Shown here one piece after another: positions 8,973 to 17,706 of a stretch of DNA of 48,985 bases. The position numbers and the translations under genes were made by a program. The number at the start of each line of letters is the position of its first letter. Positions within the stretch are counted from its first letter, which is position 1. Origin of the DNA: Candidatus Gastranaerophilales bacterium (GTDB lineage: Bacteria > Cyanobacteriota > Vampirovibrionia > Gastranaerophilales > Gastranaerophilaceae); NCBI GenBank assembly GCA_944325525.1, contig CALVAK010000016.1:1-48985 (forward strand), in the 5' to 3' direction. The notes beneath the pieces are model-generated. The model searched no databases. It was given only the letters and a program-made list of their open reading frames with translations, and was not told where the DNA came from.

Positions 8973-9645
8973 ATCAATAATTTTGCTCTCCGGTGGATTG
9001 GATTCTCTTGTAAGTCTTGCTATATTAAAAAACGAACTGAATGTTTCACTGGCTTTAACATTCAACTACGGACAAAAATCTTTCATTCAGGAATATAATG
9101 CATCAAAAAAAATTGCACAATATTACAATATTAATCATAGAGTTATTAATCTTGATTTCCTTGCTGAAATTTCCGATTCCTCTTTAACTTCAAATAAAAA
9201 AATTCCGAACCTTGATAAAACATTACTGGATAACGCAGAAATAACAAAAAAATCCGCATCATCCGTGTGGATACCGAACAGAAACGGACTGTTCATAAAT
9301 ATAGCAGCCTGTTTTGCTGATGCACAAAATTATTCACACATCATTATAGGAGCCAATAAAGAAGAAAGTGCTAATTTTAAAGATAACTCAGTAAATTTTA
9401 TTGAAGCTGTAAATTTATCGATTAAAAACTCAACAATGAATAAAATAGAAGTTACGGCTCCTCTCATAAATTTTGATAAAAAAGAAATTATAAAACAGGG
9501 ATTATTATATAATGCTCCATTAGAGCTAATCTACAGCTGCTATGATACAAAAGAAAAACATTGCGGAAAATGTGAATCTTGCCTTAGACTCAAACGTGCA
9601 TTAGAATTAAATAACAGAGAAGATATAATTTCTAAATTATTTTAA
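8962..9645 (+). CDS. queC: 7-cyano-7-deazaguanine (preQ0) synthase QueC
   Basis: ATP-dependent enzyme converting carboxy-deazaguanine to preQ0 in queuosine synthesis. The PP-loop S-G-G-L-D-S is near the N-terminus. The C-terminal zinc site has C-x(n)-C-G-K-C-x2-C (residues near 200-215). I place the start at ATG 8962 (or 8965), because AAGAGG at 8947-8952 is well spaced and the protein then begins MMNKSIILLSGG as usual. The frame is open back to an ATG at 8944, which would lie on the ribosome-binding site. It overlaps the HEAT gene by 11 bases. QueD, QueE and QueF are not in the window. Confidence 0.95.
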   Translation: MMNKSIILLSGGLDSLVSLAILKNELNVSLALTFNYGQKSFIQEYNASKKIAQYYNINHRVINLDFLAEISDSSLTSNKKIPNLDKTLLDNAEITKKSASSVWIPNRNGLFINIAACFADAQNYSHIIIGANKEESANFKDNSVNFIEAVNLSIKNSTMNKIEVTAPLINFDKKEIIKQGLLYNAPLELIYSCYDTKEKHCGKCESCLRLKRALELNNREDIISKLF

Positions 9646-9658
9646 AAGAGAGGGTAAA

Positions 9659-10222
9659 TTGGAAAGATTATTTATAGATAAAGAAATAAAATATACAGGA
9701 GAACAGCTCTCCCCTCACTGGATATACAAAAACTTTAACATTATGGGCAATGCCATTGTTTCTTTTATAGGAGAGTGTGACGTAAATCTAACACACATGG
9801 TAGATATTGAAGATGTTATCAATGATGAACCAATTTACAGTAAAAAAATGCTTAGTTTTATAGAAGAAAATTTTAATTCAACATTAACAGAAACCGTCTA
9901 TAAACAAAGACTACTCGTAACCATAGCAAAAGAACTAATAGAAAAAACTTCTCCTTCAGTTAAAATAATAAGAAGCGGTGACGATTTATATATAAACAAT
10001 AAGAAGCTTTCAGTATCAATAGCAACAAAATCAATAACTTCTACATTAATCCACTTCGGTTTAAATATATCGGCTGAAAATGCTCCTGTTAATGCGGCAG
10101 ATTTAGTTAATGATGCAAAAATAAAAGATATAGAAAAATTTGCACTGGATTTACTTGAAAAATATTCTATAGAAACTGAAGATATTAATCTTGCAATTTC
10201 TAAAGTCAGAGGAGTTCTATAA
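9659..10222 (+). CDS. DUF366 family protein
   Basis: A 187-residue protein matching what I recall of the DUF366 family, best known from archaea and Thermotoga-like bacteria. Characteristic stretches are Y-x-G-E-Q-L-x-x-x-W near residue 15, F-x-G-E-C-D-V near 40, M-V-D-I-E-D near 48 and a conserved R-Q-R-L-L-V-x-I-A-K-E-L helix near 83. The start is TTG 9659 behind GAGAGGG. It directly follows queC, 13 bases apart. The family has no established reaction that I can name; the location suggests, without proving, a link with deazaguanine metabolism. Confidence 0.75.
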   Translation: MERLFIDKEIKYTGEQLSPHWIYKNFNIMGNAIVSFIGECDVNLTHMVDIEDVINDEPIYSKKMLSFIEENFNSTLTETVYKQRLLVTIAKELIEKTSPSVKIIRSGDDLYINNKKLSVSIATKSITSTLIHFGLNISAENAPVNAADLVNDAKIKDIEKFALDLLEKYSIETEDINLAISKVRGVL

Positions 10223-10935
10223 TGCAGCAAGAAAAAAAAACCACTCCCATAAGGAAAAAAAAGAAAAAAAGAACAGGACTAAGATATTTAATTTTATTTA
10301 CTCTTGTTTTTATATCTGCTTTATTTGGCTTATCTTATATTGTTAAATCATATTCTCCGGATGTTGATGTCGCTATAGGAAACAATGAAGCACTTACTTT
10401 GAGTGAAGAAGATATTGATGTTGAAATGAGAACTATAGATGAACGTCTTAAATGGATTCAACTTGAAGATGAAATGCCAACCGTCGCTGTAAGAGAACCG
10501 GAGGAAAATGAAGAATTCTCAGAAAATAACATAAAAAAAGATAAGAAAAATAAAAAATTTGAAAACGATAAAACAATAAAAGAAGCTTTGAAAGATAAAT
10601 TCTTTAATAAGAAAGAAAAAGAAAATACAGAAGAAGAAACCAAACAACAACTAGATTTCAGACTTCACAGACCAACACCTGTAATAGAAGCTCCTAAACC
10701 AATTATTACAGAAATGACAAAAGTATACCTCGGTAATTATTCTACAATCGAAGAAGCTATGAACATACAGCAAAAAGTAGCCGCTGAAGAAACCGATATT
10801 ATTCCTTTTATAAAAGCTATAGGCAGTTATTATGTAGTTCAAATAGGTTCTTTCGCCGATAAAGATAAAGCGGATGCTCTTATTCAGAAGATGCAGGCAA
10901 AAGGATATTCCGCAAGAAAATCTATTGACAAATAA
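10222..10935 (+). CDS. Membrane-anchored SPOR-domain protein
   Basis: A 237-residue bitopic protein with a very basic N-terminal tail (RKKKKKR), one transmembrane helix (about 22-43), a charged Lys/Glu-rich linker and a C-terminal SPOR domain from about residue 165. The domain shows the repeat V-Y-L-G-N-Y-x-x-x-x-E-A and V-V-Q-I-G-S-F-A-D-K-D-K-A. SPOR domains bind denuded septal peptidoglycan, so a role in cell division or envelope maintenance is likely. The start overlaps the DUF366 stop (TAATG), and it is the last gene of the operon. Confidence 0.9.
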   Translation: MQQEKKTTPIRKKKKKRTGLRYLILFTLVFISALFGLSYIVKSYSPDVDVAIGNNEALTLSEEDIDVEMRTIDERLKWIQLEDEMPTVAVREPEENEEFSENNIKKDKKNKKFENDKTIKEALKDKFFNKKEKENTEEETKQQLDFRLHRPTPVIEAPKPIITEMTKVYLGNYSTIEEAMNIQQKVAAEETDIIPFIKAIGSYYVVQIGSFADKDKADALIQKMQAKGYSARKSIDK

Positions 10936-10938
10936 AAA

Positions 10939-10965
10939 AAAACGACCTAAAAGGTCGTTTTGACA
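10939..10965 (+). terminator. Bidirectional terminator after the pheS operon
   Basis: The stem AAAACGACCT / AGGTCGTTTT with an AAA loop lies four bases past the SPOR gene stop and 40 bases before the converging 172-residue gene ends. Confidence 0.85.
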
Positions 10966-11002
10966 GTGGTTAGTAGTAAATTTAGTTATAGGTTTATTCT
11001 TT

Positions 11003-11521
11003 TTAGCCAACACCGTTATATTTTGGGGTTGATCTTTCAATTGCCTGACCTTCAGCTTCTTCAACTGCTTGAAGTTGATTTTGTGCTGCAGTCAATTGAG
11101 TTTCAATTTTCTTTTGCTGCATATCTAATTGATTTTCAATAACCTCTAACTTTTTACTATATTGTTGAGCATATTCTTGATTAACTGATGTGTTTAACAT
11201 TTCAGCAATAGAAGCTAAATATTCTTCGCTGTTATTCTGATTTGCTGCCATTGAACCAATTTCACCTATTGATGTCGCAGCTCCTCCTTCATCATCCGGA
11301 GTGTTAATATAAGCATCAGCACCTTGTAAATATTCAGAATAATTATTAAAGTTTGTTGGATCTGATGCTATTTCTTCAACTGTTACTTTTCCGTCTGAAA
11401 TATTCGCTGAAAAGTTTAACAAACTGTTTTTCTGTTGCATTATGTTATCTAGTCTTGATTGCAACGTGAAAATAAGATTCGTATAGAAAATCTTACGATT
11501 TGCAAATAGAGCATAACCCAT
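11003..11521 (-). CDS. 172-residue coiled-coil protein ending PKYNGVG
   Basis: I do not recognise the family. The N-terminus (MGYALFANRKIFYTNLIFTLQSRLDNIMQQKN) is amphipathic and has no clear signal peptide. The second half is rich in Asn, Gln and Glu, with a coiled coil from about residue 118 to 160 (heptads such as LEVIENQLDMQQKKIETQL). The tail PKYNGVG is shared with the gene cut by the left window edge. AAGGTAGG lies upstream of ATG 11521. Composition and the conserved tail suggest a structural, self-assembling or exported protein, but this is only a guess. Confidence 0.75.
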   Translation of the reverse strand: MGYALFANRKIFYTNLIFTLQSRLDNIMQQKNSLLNFSANISDGKVTVEEIASDPTNFNNYSEYLQGADAYINTPDDEGGAATSIGEIGSMAANQNNSEEYLASIAEMLNTSVNQEYAQQYSKKLEVIENQLDMQQKKIETQLTAAQNQLQAVEEAEGQAIERSTPKYNGVG

Positions 11522-11788
11522 AACTAACCTACCTTTTCCTTATCTTTTAACTAACCCACACTTTTATAAAAACATTTTTCAAACTCAAATTGCTTAAATT
11601 GATGAACTACAAGACTTTAAGCAGCAAAACAGGTCTTATTCCTTATTATTATTGAATTTTAAACATTTTCAAGCAAAAATTTTTATATATTGATTATAGC
11701 ATTGAAAAATATTTTATATATTTTAAATATATAACAAGTATATAAAACTATAGTGTTACACAATTTACATTTCTTAACAATATTATTA

Positions 11789-12904
11789 TTAAATCTTTTC
11801 CGCTTTATTCTTATACAAGTAATAGCCCAGTATACCAAGAATAATGTTAGGTAGATTTGCAGCAAGAAAGGCATTTATAGTTTCGTTATATCCTAATGAC
11901 ATTGAAAAAGCACGAATAATATAATAACAAAAGATAATTGCAATAGAAAATAGAAAGCCTCTATTATGCCTTACTCTTGGAGGTGTAATTGCAAGCGGTA
12001 TACCTAATATAACAAAAACAACGGTAGTAATCGGCAGTGCCAGTTTTTCCCAAAAACGGACTTTATACTTTGTTAAAATATCATCAGGAAGATTTTTATC
12101 ATTACCGGTTAAATACGGCATAAGTTGAATAAAATTGTAATCAGACCCATCATTTTTCTTATTAAGTTGTTTTTGTATATCACTTCCGAAATCAATTATT
12201 GTTTTTTCTATCCAGGAAGTATTTAAAGTTTTGCCTATTTTAGAAATTGTGTAAACAGAAGCATCATCAAACTGCCAGCCTTCAACAACAGATGTTCCTG
12301 TTTTTGCTTGAAGAATTTGGATTTTATCCTCATCAGACATATCCAGAATCGAAACATTAGAAAATTTCTTATCCTCACACTTTTCAACATAAAAAAGTCT
12401 TTTTAAATAATTGCCGTCTTTTAATTCTTTCATTGAAAAATTTCGCTTGCCTTCTGGAATATTTCTCTGCACAAGAGCATATAAAGCAAGTGTTTTTGAT
12501 TGAGCTGTCGTAATAGGAACTATTGTCTCATTTATAAAAAAAGTCGTAAAAGCCATAAGGATTGAAAATAAAAATATAGGTTTAGAAATTCTTTGTATAC
12601 TTACACCGCAAGCCTTCAATATTGTGATTTCAGATTGCAGACACATTTTATTTACTGTCATTACTGTAGAAAATAAAACACTCATCGGAATTGTCATTAC
12701 AATAACAGCAGGAAGATTTAATAGAATAATCATAAAAGCTATATTAAACGGCATTCCGTACATTGAAATTTGTTTAATAAGAGAAATAAATGTATCTGAG
12801 GCAAAAATGATTGAAGTAAAAACGACAATCCCTAGAACAAAAACTTCAATTATTTGCTTTGTTATATACTTATCCAGAGTTGTAAATTTAAAAAAATCTC
12901 TCAT
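11789..12904 (-). CDS. LptF/LptG-family permease (YjgP/YjgQ)
   Basis: Inner-membrane component of the lipopolysaccharide export ABC transporter. Features are the N-terminal L-D-K-Y-I-T-K-Q-I entry helix, three hydrophobic helices (about 15-115) with the family P-x-x-V-x-x-x-x-P-M-x-x-L pattern, a periplasmic beta-jellyroll-like middle (about 130-285) and three C-terminal helices. Length of 371 residues is typical. Cyanobacteria often have a single such gene, so I do not assign F or G. No Shine-Dalgarno is obvious before ATG 12904. It follows the sugar-binding-protein gene by 35 bases. The presence of this gene implies an LPS-bearing outer membrane. Confidence 0.88.
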   Translation of the reverse strand: MRDFFKFTTLDKYITKQIIEVFVLGIVVFTSIIFASDTFISLIKQISMYGMPFNIAFMIILLNLPAVIVMTIPMSVLFSTVMTVNKMCLQSEITILKACGVSIQRISKPIFLFSILMAFTTFFINETIVPITTAQSKTLALYALVQRNIPEGKRNFSMKELKDGNYLKRLFYVEKCEDKKFSNVSILDMSDEDKIQILQAKTGTSVVEGWQFDDASVYTISKIGKTLNTSWIEKTIIDFGSDIQKQLNKKNDGSDYNFIQLMPYLTGNDKNLPDDILTKYKVRFWEKLALPITTVVFVILGIPLAITPPRVRHNRGFLFSIAIIFCYYIIRAFSMSLGYNETINAFLAANLPNIILGILGYYLYKNKAEKI

Positions 12905-12939
12905 AATTAAATTTTAAAACAAACACCTTCTTTTTCCAA

Positions 12940-14208
12940 TTATAAATTTTCCCATTCCTGTGCAAATTCACTGAGAGTATTTTTAATATCTTCATTATTA
13001 ATAAGAATTTTCTGAATATAGTTTGAGGATAAAGTATTCAAATCTTTTTTCTTTTTGATGTCTATCGAACCCGGCTGAAGATTATTCAACTGCCATGCAC
13101 TTATCATCCTTGCTTTAATTGTTATATCAATATCAGAATTTATAATATATTTAATATAATTATTATCTGTTTCAAATTTTTTAGAGTTATCAACGAAGTA
13201 ACTATCTTTAAGTGCACAATTATTTGCAGGTAAAATAGGCGTAAGTTTTGCAAAATCAAGTTGATTTTTTTTATTTGTGAAAAACAGTGCAAAAATTAAT
13301 GCTGCATCAGGATTTTTTGATTTTTTAGGTATTACGAAATTCATTAACGAGAAATCATAAAACCCATTATCACCGGTAAGCTGAGGAAGAATTCCGGTAT
13401 TTTTATATATATCAGGAGCATTTTCTTTTATCATATTTAAAAAATTTGCACCGGTAACAAGAAAATATAATTGTCCTGACATATATTTTTCAAGCGAATC
13501 TCTGTGATTTTGTGTAACACTTTCTCTTGGGATATATCCTTTATCATAGAGTCTTTTAAATGTTTTAAACAATTCAATACTTTTAACGGATTTTATTGAT
13601 GAAGGTGAATTTATATTATACTTATTCAATAATTTTAAAAGAGTATCATTTTCTGAAAAATTTAGCATTGTAATATAAGAATTTTTATCGGGAACAGTTG
13701 AAAACAATTCATTATATGTTGATATTCCGTTTTTGTTATATAAAGCCTTATTGTACAAAGTAACGGGAGAAGTAACATAAAAAGGAATACCGAAGTATTT
13801 ATTATCAAATTTTAATGAATTATTAACAGCAGGAATATAGTTTTTAAGATACTGAGGTTTTATCTCATATAATGTATTTTTTTGTGCAAGCATCATAGAA
13901 AAGTCAGGAGTAAGATTTATCAAATCTGGCGGATTGTCTGAAAGTATTGCGGCAAGTGTTCTTTTTTCTCCTTCTGAATATGGAACATCAATCCATTTGA
14001 TTTTTATATCAGGATTATTTCTTTCGAATTCATCTATTATATTATTAACGTAGCTATCAAAAGTACCAAGCTGAAGAGTCCAGAAAGTAACCTGTATTTT
14101 TCTATTTTTATTATCTGAGTAGTGCTGAGTATAATTATAGTAAAAAAGAAAAATTAAAAACAAAAGTATTAAAACAGCTGATATTTTAAAAATTATAGAT
14201 TTTAGCAT
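12940..14208 (-). CDS. Sugar ABC transporter solute-binding protein (family 1)
   Basis: A 422-residue extracellular binding protein with an uncleaved-looking N-terminal membrane anchor (residues 8-25). It then has the family opening V-T-F-W-T-L and the motif F-E-x-N-N-P-D-I-K-I-K-W near 63-72, followed by P-P-D-L-I-N-L and G-I-P-F-Y. These match MalE/UgpB-type carbohydrate-binding proteins. There is no lipobox Cys, so the anchor appears to be a transmembrane segment. The Shine-Dalgarno AGAGG precedes ATG 14208. A MalF-type permease lies 9.5 kb away at 23685. No ATPase is in the window. The substrate is unknown. Confidence 0.88.
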   Translation of the reverse strand: MLKSIIFKISAVLILLFLIFLFYYNYTQHYSDNKNRKIQVTFWTLQLGTFDSYVNNIIDEFERNNPDIKIKWIDVPYSEGEKRTLAAILSDNPPDLINLTPDFSMMLAQKNTLYEIKPQYLKNYIPAVNNSLKFDNKYFGIPFYVTSPVTLYNKALYNKNGISTYNELFSTVPDKNSYITMLNFSENDTLLKLLNKYNINSPSSIKSVKSIELFKTFKRLYDKGYIPRESVTQNHRDSLEKYMSGQLYFLVTGANFLNMIKENAPDIYKNTGILPQLTGDNGFYDFSLMNFVIPKKSKNPDAALIFALFFTNKKNQLDFAKLTPILPANNCALKDSYFVDNSKKFETDNNYIKYIINSDIDITIKARMISAWQLNNLQPGSIDIKKKKDLNTLSSNYIQKILINNEDIKNTLSEFAQEWENL

Positions 14209-14361
14209 AATATTCCTCTTGATAATGATAAATTATTATATAGAAAATGGCTAATTTTTTACAAAATACATCATATTTATTTGAAAGAATAATAAATGAA
14301 AGAATGATGCATTTTCCCAATTTAGATGTAAAATTAAATATAAAAGAAAAGGAGAGTTAAA

Positions 14362-14871
14362 ATGATAAATGAAAAACTTGAAAAAGCATTTAACGAACAA
14401 ATAAATGCAGAATTTTATTCTGAATACTTATATTTATCAATGTATGCTTATTTTGAAAGAATGAATCTTCAAGGTTTTAAAACCTGGATGGATGTTCAAA
14501 GACAAGAAGAAAGAGCACACGCAATGGGATTATTTCAATATCTTCAAGAAAGAGGCGGAAAAGTAGTACTTGACCGAATTGAGCAGCCAAAAACAGACTG
14601 GAGAACTCCGTTAGAAGTATTTGAAGATGTTTTAAAGCATGAACAACTTGTTACATCAAAAATAAATGCCCTTACTGATGTTGCGGATGAAGTTAAAGAT
14701 AGAGCAGCAGTTTCTTTCTTAGACTGGTATATTAAAGAGCAGGTTGAAGAAGAATCAAATGTTTCAAATGTTTTAAAGACATTAAAACTTATATGCGATG
14801 ACAAACAATGTCTTTATATGCTTGATAAAGAACTCGGAACAAGAACCTTTACAGCTCCGGTAATTGGCTAA
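14362..14871 (+). CDS. ftnA: Bacterial ferritin (FtnA type)
   Basis: Iron-storage protein forming 24-subunit shells. All ferroxidase residues are in the expected places: E17, E50, H53, E94, Q127 and E130. Length is 169 residues with the usual four-helix bundle and a fifth short helix. The Shine-Dalgarno AAGGAGAG lies seven bases before ATG 14362. It is a single-gene transcript flanked by a terminator. Regulation by a Fur-type repressor is plausible, but I see no convincing operator in the 150-base upstream space. Confidence 0.96.
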   Translation: MINEKLEKAFNEQINAEFYSEYLYLSMYAYFERMNLQGFKTWMDVQRQEERAHAMGLFQYLQERGGKVVLDRIEQPKTDWRTPLEVFEDVLKHEQLVTSKINALTDVADEVKDRAAVSFLDWYIKEQVEEESNVSNVLKTLKLICDDKQCLYMLDKELGTRTFTAPVIG

Positions 14872-14888
14872 TAAGACAGTTTAACGAA

Positions 14889-14925
14889 AAAATAGAGGGT
14901 ATTTATAACCCTCTATTTTATTTTT
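14889..14925 (+). terminator. Terminator after ferritin
   Basis: The 12-bp stem AAAATAGAGGGT / ACCCTCTATTTT with a seven-base loop is followed by TATTTTTT, 15 bases after the ferritin stop. Confidence 0.9.
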
Positions 14926-14981
14926 TATAAATTTGATATGATAGTTAAAGTTTATATAAACAGAGATTAAAAAAGAGATAT

Positions 14982-15482
14982 ATGGATAACAATGTTTTTA
15001 AAAATTTGTCTTACGGTGTTTATATAGTATCATGCGATATAAACGGAAAATATACAGGCTGCACTGTAAACAGTATAATGCAAATCACTTCTGAACCGCC
15101 ATCAATAGCGTTAAGTGTAAATCACAATAATTATACTAATTTTTGTCTTAAAGAATCAGAAAAATTTGCCGTATCAATTCTATCAGAAGAGTCAAACCCC
15201 ATTGCCATAGGCACGTTTGGTTTCAGAAGCGGAAGAGACATTAACAAATTTGAAATAATTCCTTACACTCTATATGATAATCTTCCTGTAGTAAAAGATG
15301 CCTGCGGTTACCTTATTTGTAAAATAACAGGAAAAACAGAAACACAGACACATACACTATTTATAGCGGAAGTTATTGACGGAAACATATTAAACACAAA
15401 AACTCCTATGACATACTCTTATTACCATAATGTTATAAAAGGTAAAAGTCCTAAGACTGCTCCAACATACATAAAAGAATAA
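14982..15482 (+). CDS. Flavin-reductase-like FMN-binding protein
   Basis: A 166-residue split-barrel flavoprotein of the flavin-reductase-like (flavoredoxin/HpaC) group. The N-terminal S-Y-G-V-Y-I-V-S strand, G-C-T-V-N-S-I-M-Q-I-T-S-x-P-P near residues 25-40 and the N-H-N-N-Y-T helix match the FMN-phosphate binding region. It likely passes electrons from NAD(P)H or rubredoxin to flavin or oxygen. Next to ferritin it may serve oxidative-stress defence or iron release, but the two genes have separate transcripts. AAGAGAT lies before ATG 14982. Confidence 0.85.
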   Translation: MDNNVFKNLSYGVYIVSCDINGKYTGCTVNSIMQITSEPPSIALSVNHNNYTNFCLKESEKFAVSILSEESNPIAIGTFGFRSGRDINKFEIIPYTLYDNLPVVKDACGYLICKITGKTETQTHTLFIAEVIDGNILNTKTPMTYSYYHNVIKGKSPKTAPTYIKE

Positions 15483-15581
15483 GTATTAATTTTTCTTAAC
15501 AAACTCTATATATTTGTCAAAAAAATATCTTCAGTTTCTTTATGTTTTTACAAGAAGTCTGTAAAGAAGAAAGGAATTTGT

Positions 15582-16052
15582 ATGGAAATCGGAAGAAAAG
15601 GTTCAACAATACATATTTTAACAAATAAAAACATTCAAAATAAAAAAGAATGTTTAGAAGAAAAGTTCAAACAAGAGTATAAAGCTAATGTACCTTTAGC
15701 TGGTATCGTTGCTGGAAGTGCAGCTACAGCAGGCTTAGCAACAGGATGTTCAAAAACAGTTCAAGCAAACATAGCTGATTTGAAGAAAATAGCTGCTGAA
15801 AAATTAGATAAAATAATTATTAAACAGGGGAAGAAAGTTCCCAGCGGTGAACATGTAGATATACTATACGATATTTCTTTAAAAGATAAAATAAAAGAAA
15901 CAAAATTATTTAAGAAATTCAATAATTTAGCTCCGGCAGCACAAGCAGCAATAGCAGCAGGCACAATTGCTCTTGCAATAGCTTTTCCAATTATTTCACA
16001 TATCAAAGCAGCTGAAACAGGACATGTTGAAGGACTTTATGAAACAGTATAA
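15582..16052 (+). CDS. 156-residue Ala/Gly-rich membrane protein
   Basis: No family recognised. Two hydrophobic Ala/Gly-rich segments (about residues 38-54 and 117-140) flank a Lys-rich, helical middle. The N-terminus is polar, without a signal peptide. The architecture resembles the small proteins at 43724, 44701 and, more loosely, 19023: short, basic, with small-residue transmembrane segments. AGAAAGGAA lies before ATG 15582. It is alone on its transcript and ends at a strong terminator. Such proteins are probably lineage-specific. Confidence 0.75.
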   Translation: MEIGRKGSTIHILTNKNIQNKKECLEEKFKQEYKANVPLAGIVAGSAATAGLATGCSKTVQANIADLKKIAAEKLDKIIIKQGKKVPSGEHVDILYDISLKDKIKETKLFKKFNNLAPAAQAAIAAGTIALAIAFPIISHIKAAETGHVEGLYETV

Positions 16053-16070
16053 TTAAAATAAAACAGATAC

Positions 16071-16100
16071 AAAAAGACCTTGGTAAACCAAGGTCTTTTT
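16071..16100 (+). terminator. Bidirectional terminator
   Basis: A near-perfect hairpin, AAAAAGACCTTGG / CCAAGGTCTTTTT with a TAAA loop, separates the 156-residue gene from the converging serA. Confidence 0.92.
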
Positions 16101-16105
16101 TATAA

Positions 16106-17698
16106 TTATGCATTTAATTTTATATATTGTGCATTATGTATGCCGTCAATTTTATTTATTGTCTCCATAGTTTCATTATCCACATCTTTATCAATGGTAA
16201 TAATCATTATAGAAACATTATCTTTTGTATTAGATTTTTGAGCAACCTGCATTCTGTTAATATTAATACTGTGTTCACCTATAACAGCAGCAACTTTTGC
16301 GACCATAGCAGGTTTGTTTTCGTGAGGAACAATTAACATGTGTTCTTCAGCTTCAATACTCATATTATAATCGTTAATACGAACTATTCTCGGCATATTT
16401 TTAGCGATTAAAGCACCGGTTACAGTATTTTCATCAGAATCGGTAGTAAGAGTTACAGAAATAGAACCTATGAAAGTACAATCTTGAGAAGACTTTGAAG
16501 TAACTACATTTATACCCCTTTTCTTAGCAATTAACGGAGCATTAACAAAGTTAACATTTTCAACCGTTGAAGAAAATATTCCTTTTTGTACAGCAACTTC
16601 TAAAGGTGCAACATTTAACTCCGAAAGGTTTCCATTAACAGTAATTTTTATATCTTTTAAATTTCCGTTGGATATTTGTTTTACAAGTTCACCGAGATTT
16701 TCAGCTAGCTGCATATAATCCTTAACAGGTTCAATAACGTCAGATTTTAAAGCAGGAATATTAATTGCCGCTTTAGCACTTCCACCATTTAAAACATCTC
16801 TTATTTGTTCTGCCACATCAATAGCAACATTAAACTGTGCTTCTTTAGTACTTGCACCAAGATGAGGTGTCATAACAACATTTCCGCTGCATTTAAATAA
16901 CGGAGATGCTGTAATGTCTGGTTCCGTTTCATAAACATCAATTGCAGCAGCTTGAACCTGACCTGATTCAAGAGCTTCTTTTAATGCAGTTTCATCAATA
17001 ATACCACCTCTGGCACAATTAATTATCATCACACCTTTTTTCATTCTGTTTAATGTATTCTTATTAATAAGGGCAGTAGTTTCTTTTGTTTTTGGTGTAT
17101 GAATTGTAATATAATCACACTGTCCCCAGAATTCATCCAGATTAGTTACGTATTTGGCACCGATTTTTTCAACAGATTCTTTTGTTGTGTAAGGATCAGA
17201 TACAACAACATTCATCCCTAAAGCTAATGCAACACTTGCAACATGATGACCAATTTTGCCAAAACCTATAATTCCAAGCGTTTTTCCAAATACTTCAACT
17301 CCGGTAAACTTAGATCGTTCCCACTTTCCTTCTTTTGTTGAAGCGGCAGCAGATGGAATATTTCTTGACATTGCAAGCATCAATGCTATTGTATGTTCAG
17401 CTGCTGCATTTGTATTCCCGTCAGGCGAATTTACAACTATAATCCCGTTTTGAGTAGCAGCTTCAATATCAACATTATCAACACCTACACCTGCTCTTCC
17501 AACAATTTTGAGTTTTTTTCCGGCTTCAAGAACTCTTGCAGTAACTTTTGTCTGGCTTCTTATCATTAAAGCATCATAATCTTTTATTTTTTCAACAAGT
17601 TCATCCTCACTCATTGTAGGCAAAAAGTCAATCTGAGCCACTCCATCAAGGACTTTTCCTGCAGCCTCGTTTATTTTATCCGTAATTAATACTTTCAT
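16106..17698 (-). CDS. serA: D-3-phosphoglycerate dehydrogenase
   Basis: First enzyme of the phosphorylated serine pathway, oxidising 3-phosphoglycerate with NAD. The long form (530 residues) has substrate and NAD domains, an intervening domain (about 325-445) and a C-terminal ACT domain starting near 455. The NAD loop is G-F-G-K-I-G near 147. Active-site residues sit in C-A-R-G-G, D-V-Y-E-T-E-P and P-H-L-G-A-S-T. The ACT domain suggests feedback by serine. AGGAGAT precedes ATG 17698. It lies eight bases behind the aminotransferase gene, so the pair forms an operon. Confidence 0.97.
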   Translation of the reverse strand: MKVLITDKINEAAGKVLDGVAQIDFLPTMSEDELVEKIKDYDALMIRSQTKVTARVLEAGKKLKIVGRAGVGVDNVDIEAATQNGIIVVNSPDGNTNAAAEHTIALMLAMSRNIPSAAASTKEGKWERSKFTGVEVFGKTLGIIGFGKIGHHVASVALALGMNVVVSDPYTTKESVEKIGAKYVTNLDEFWGQCDYITIHTPKTKETTALINKNTLNRMKKGVMIINCARGGIIDETALKEALESGQVQAAAIDVYETEPDITASPLFKCSGNVVMTPHLGASTKEAQFNVAIDVAEQIRDVLNGGSAKAAINIPALKSDVIEPVKDYMQLAENLGELVKQISNGNLKDIKITVNGNLSELNVAPLEVAVQKGIFSSTVENVNFVNAPLIAKKRGINVVTSKSSQDCTFIGSISVTLTTDSDENTVTGALIAKNMPRIVRINDYNMSIEAEEHMLIVPHENKPAMVAKVAAVIGEHSININRMQVAQKSNTKDNVSIMIITIDKDVDNETMETINKIDGIHNAQYIKLNA

Positions 17699-17706
17699 TT
17701 TATCTC

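Noticed and set aside
10651..11142. Two frames across the SPOR gene end and terminator
   Set aside because: They cross a strong terminator and overlap two better genes; composition is shadow-like.
14209..14361. Fur or PerR operator before ferritin
   Set aside because: Only loose AT-rich similarity; no convincing inverted repeat of the right size.
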